A program made the position numbers and the translations under genes. Below, in pieces: positions 62,770-64,000 of a stretch of DNA of 64,000 nucleotides. The notes beneath the pieces are model-generated. The model saw nothing but the letters and a program-made list of their open reading frames with translations, had not been told where the DNA came from and ran no database searches. Every line of letters begins with the position of its first letter. The first letter of the stretch is position 1. This DNA comes from Catonella morbi ATCC 51271 (GTDB lineage: Bacteria > Bacillota > Clostridia > Lachnospirales > Lachnospiraceae), in the NCBI RefSeq assembly GCF_000160035.2, contig NZ_KI535366.1, positions 668,112-732,111 of the forward strand, in the 5' to 3' direction.

Positions 62770-64000
62770 TCACACTGCTTCTTTTTTCAATTTCACAGCC
62801 AAAATATGTTTACATGGTCCTCTGCTGTTTTGATGTCTCAGATACCACGTACAGGTGCACTTTGCATTTTCCACCCCGCAGTCTGTAGGATAAATTACTC
62901 TGTAGACTGCTTCACCCGATTTCACATGCCATATATTGTCTTCTGCATATATGGTATCTTCCGCAAGTTTCTTTGCCCCTTCAAGTCTTGGGTTATCTTT
63001 TAAGATTCTATCCGGATCATCCGGTAATTCTCTGTGAAAAAATGCATTTTCATGAACATCAAACCCCAGCTTTCCTGAAACCGCAAGCAATTCCAGAGCC
63101 TTATTCATATCATTTTTTATCAGGCCCATTGACTTTGACATCTTATCAAGGTCAAGCCTCGGGTCAAAATTTAATATATCGTCGATTCTGTCGGCACATT
63201 CCGATACTTTTACGTCTGAAAGCAAATCCAACAATGCCCCTTCACCGGAATAACCCTCATAGCTCTTTGCCGTCAAACTTAGCGTAATATTAGCTCCGGT
63301 CATACATACTTCAACCATCATCTGTCCTTTTTCACCATTCCCGGGGGCATAAAAATAAATGGCATTTACATTGCTCATTATACGCTTAAGCGCACTGAGT
63401 CGGTGAAGTCCGCTAATATATACACTATCTTTTTCTTCTCTGAGCTTTAACATCACACCGCTTTTTGTAGGAGTCAGCCACCCGGATTGATCCTTTCCCG
63501 TAGCAGGTGGCAACATTGCAATAAAAGCCTTTGCCTGCATTCCCTCAATATGAAATTTGTATTTCATATTTTGATGAAGCAGGGTACAATTCCCTAATGC
63601 CCGAATCCATCTGTCCGGCATTTTAACAGGACGTTGTATCAGTATATCTGTCAATTCACCCCCATGTACAGGTTTCTTACTATGTAATACTTTCCAACCG
63701 TCATCTCCGATTCGAAATTTTAATCTGTCCCCCTGTTTTATTTCAAACAGTGATTTTCTTAAATTGTTACTGATATCCACATTTGTTGTACCATAAAGTA
63801 TCTCACCGTCCAAAACACTTTGAAACACGTCCATTCTTGCATAAACACCATTGCAGGCGGAAAAACATTCGGCTCTTAACCTGTCCCCCTGCGCAGAAAG
63901 AATGGGGTCTCTTTGCTCCACCGGTGTGTACTTAAAATATCTTGTACTTACAATATCCGCAAGTACCAAAAGCCCTCCTGAAATCACCACCGGATTAACA
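62770..64000 (-). CDS. SWIM zinc-finger family protein (partial, 5' end outside window)
   Basis: About 410 residues are visible; the frame is open through the window edge, so the N-terminus is missing. Conserved segments ILSAQGDRLRAECFSACNGVYARMD and GTTNVDISNNLR resemble SWIM-family proteins found beside MoxR/VWA gene clusters. The C-terminal SWIM motif is CTCTWYLRHQNSRGPCKH (CxCx11-12CxH), a zinc-binding nucleic-acid or protein interaction motif. It lies 58 bases before the large helical protein and is probably cotranscribed with it. Confidence 0.8.
   Translation of the reverse strand, partial: VNPVVISGGLLVLADIVSTRYFKYTPVEQRDPILSAQGDRLRAECFSACNGVYARMDVFQSVLDGEILYGTTNVDISNNLRKSLFEIKQGDRLKFRIGDDGWKVLHSKKPVHGGELTDILIQRPVKMPDRWIRALGNCTLLHQNMKYKFHIEGMQAKAFIAMLPPATGKDQSGWLTPTKSGVMLKLREEKDSVYISGLHRLSALKRIMSNVNAIYFYAPGNGEKGQMMVEVCMTGANITLSLTAKSYEGYSGEGALLDLLSDVKVSECADRIDDILNFDPRLDLDKMSKSMGLIKNDMNKALELLAVSGKLGFDVHENAFFHRELPDDPDRILKDNPRLEGAKKLAEDTIYAEDNIWHVKSGEAVYRVIYPTDCGVENAKCTCTWYLRHQNSRGPCKHILAVKLKKEAV

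Overview
The window reads as chromosome of a low-GC, Gram-positive clostridial bacterium, most likely a member of the Lachnospiraceae. The evidence is a Firmicutes-type S10-spc-alpha ribosomal protein supercluster, a zinc-type S14 beside a zinc-free S4, a KOW-domain gene between map and infA, an unusually long L17, AT-rich intergenic DNA, GGAGG ribosome binding sites and SigA-type promoters. Genus cannot be fixed from the sequence. Nearly all genes lie on the minus strand; only a DMT-family permease and the primary sigma factor gene rpoD read on the plus strand.

Layout. 1-6.3 kb: a partial HD-GYP protein, a secreted calcium-repeat protein, the L10-L7/L12 operon with its leader and attenuator, a secreted protein, a TetR/DMT-transporter divergent pair and tRNA-Thr. 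6.4-11.6 kb: ROK glucokinase, truA, an ECF transporter energising module (ecfT, ecfA2, ecfA1) and nanE. 11.8-32.9 kb: the ribosomal supercluster, read right to left from the S10 promoter at 32.9 kb to infA at 19.8 kb. It is then interrupted by three non-ribosomal genes (a GH13 glycosidase, a secreted WG-repeat protein and an AAA/DUF4143 ATPase), and it resumes from its own promoter at rpmJ-rpsM-rpsK-rpsD-rpoA-rplQ. 32.9-38.4 kb: two paralogous SGNH hydrolases, signal peptidase I plus the remnant of a second signal peptidase copy, a methyltransferase, class II aldolase and an Mrp-type ATPase. 38.6-39.8 kb: rpoD. 40-45.7 kb: a tight operon of MBOAT acyltransferase, DHHW protein, arylsulfotransferase-like protein, DEAD-type helicase (with DEGD) and a TPR protein. 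45.9-47.6 kb: an IS3-family element with inverted ends and a 3-bp target duplication, inserted in the loop of a terminator. 47.7-51.1 kb: a polyphosphate-polymerase-like (VTC) operon with a carbohydrate-binding lipoprotein. 51.5-64 kb: a DUF4300 lipoprotein, a two-gene TIR/beta-propeller plus RCK/RyR unit, glyA, a large helical-repeat protein and a SWIM zinc-finger protein that leaves the window.

The most interesting items are these. (i) The translationally coupled TIR-TM-propeller and TM-RCK-RyR pair looks like a membrane-associated nucleotide-linked signalling or immune module. (ii) Arrays of 23-bp palindromes with a 41-42-bp period sit at matching positions relative to the -10 boxes of both the DUF4143 ATPase gene and the WG-repeat gene, implying a small regulon inside the operon interruption. 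(iii) A promoter-bearing dispersed repeat lies upstream of the GH13 and DUF4300 genes. (iv) A bipartite hairpin repeat family is always next to intrinsic terminators. (v) The IS3 element split a terminator. (vi) A lepB tandem-duplication scar is visible. All homology calls were made by eye, without database searches.
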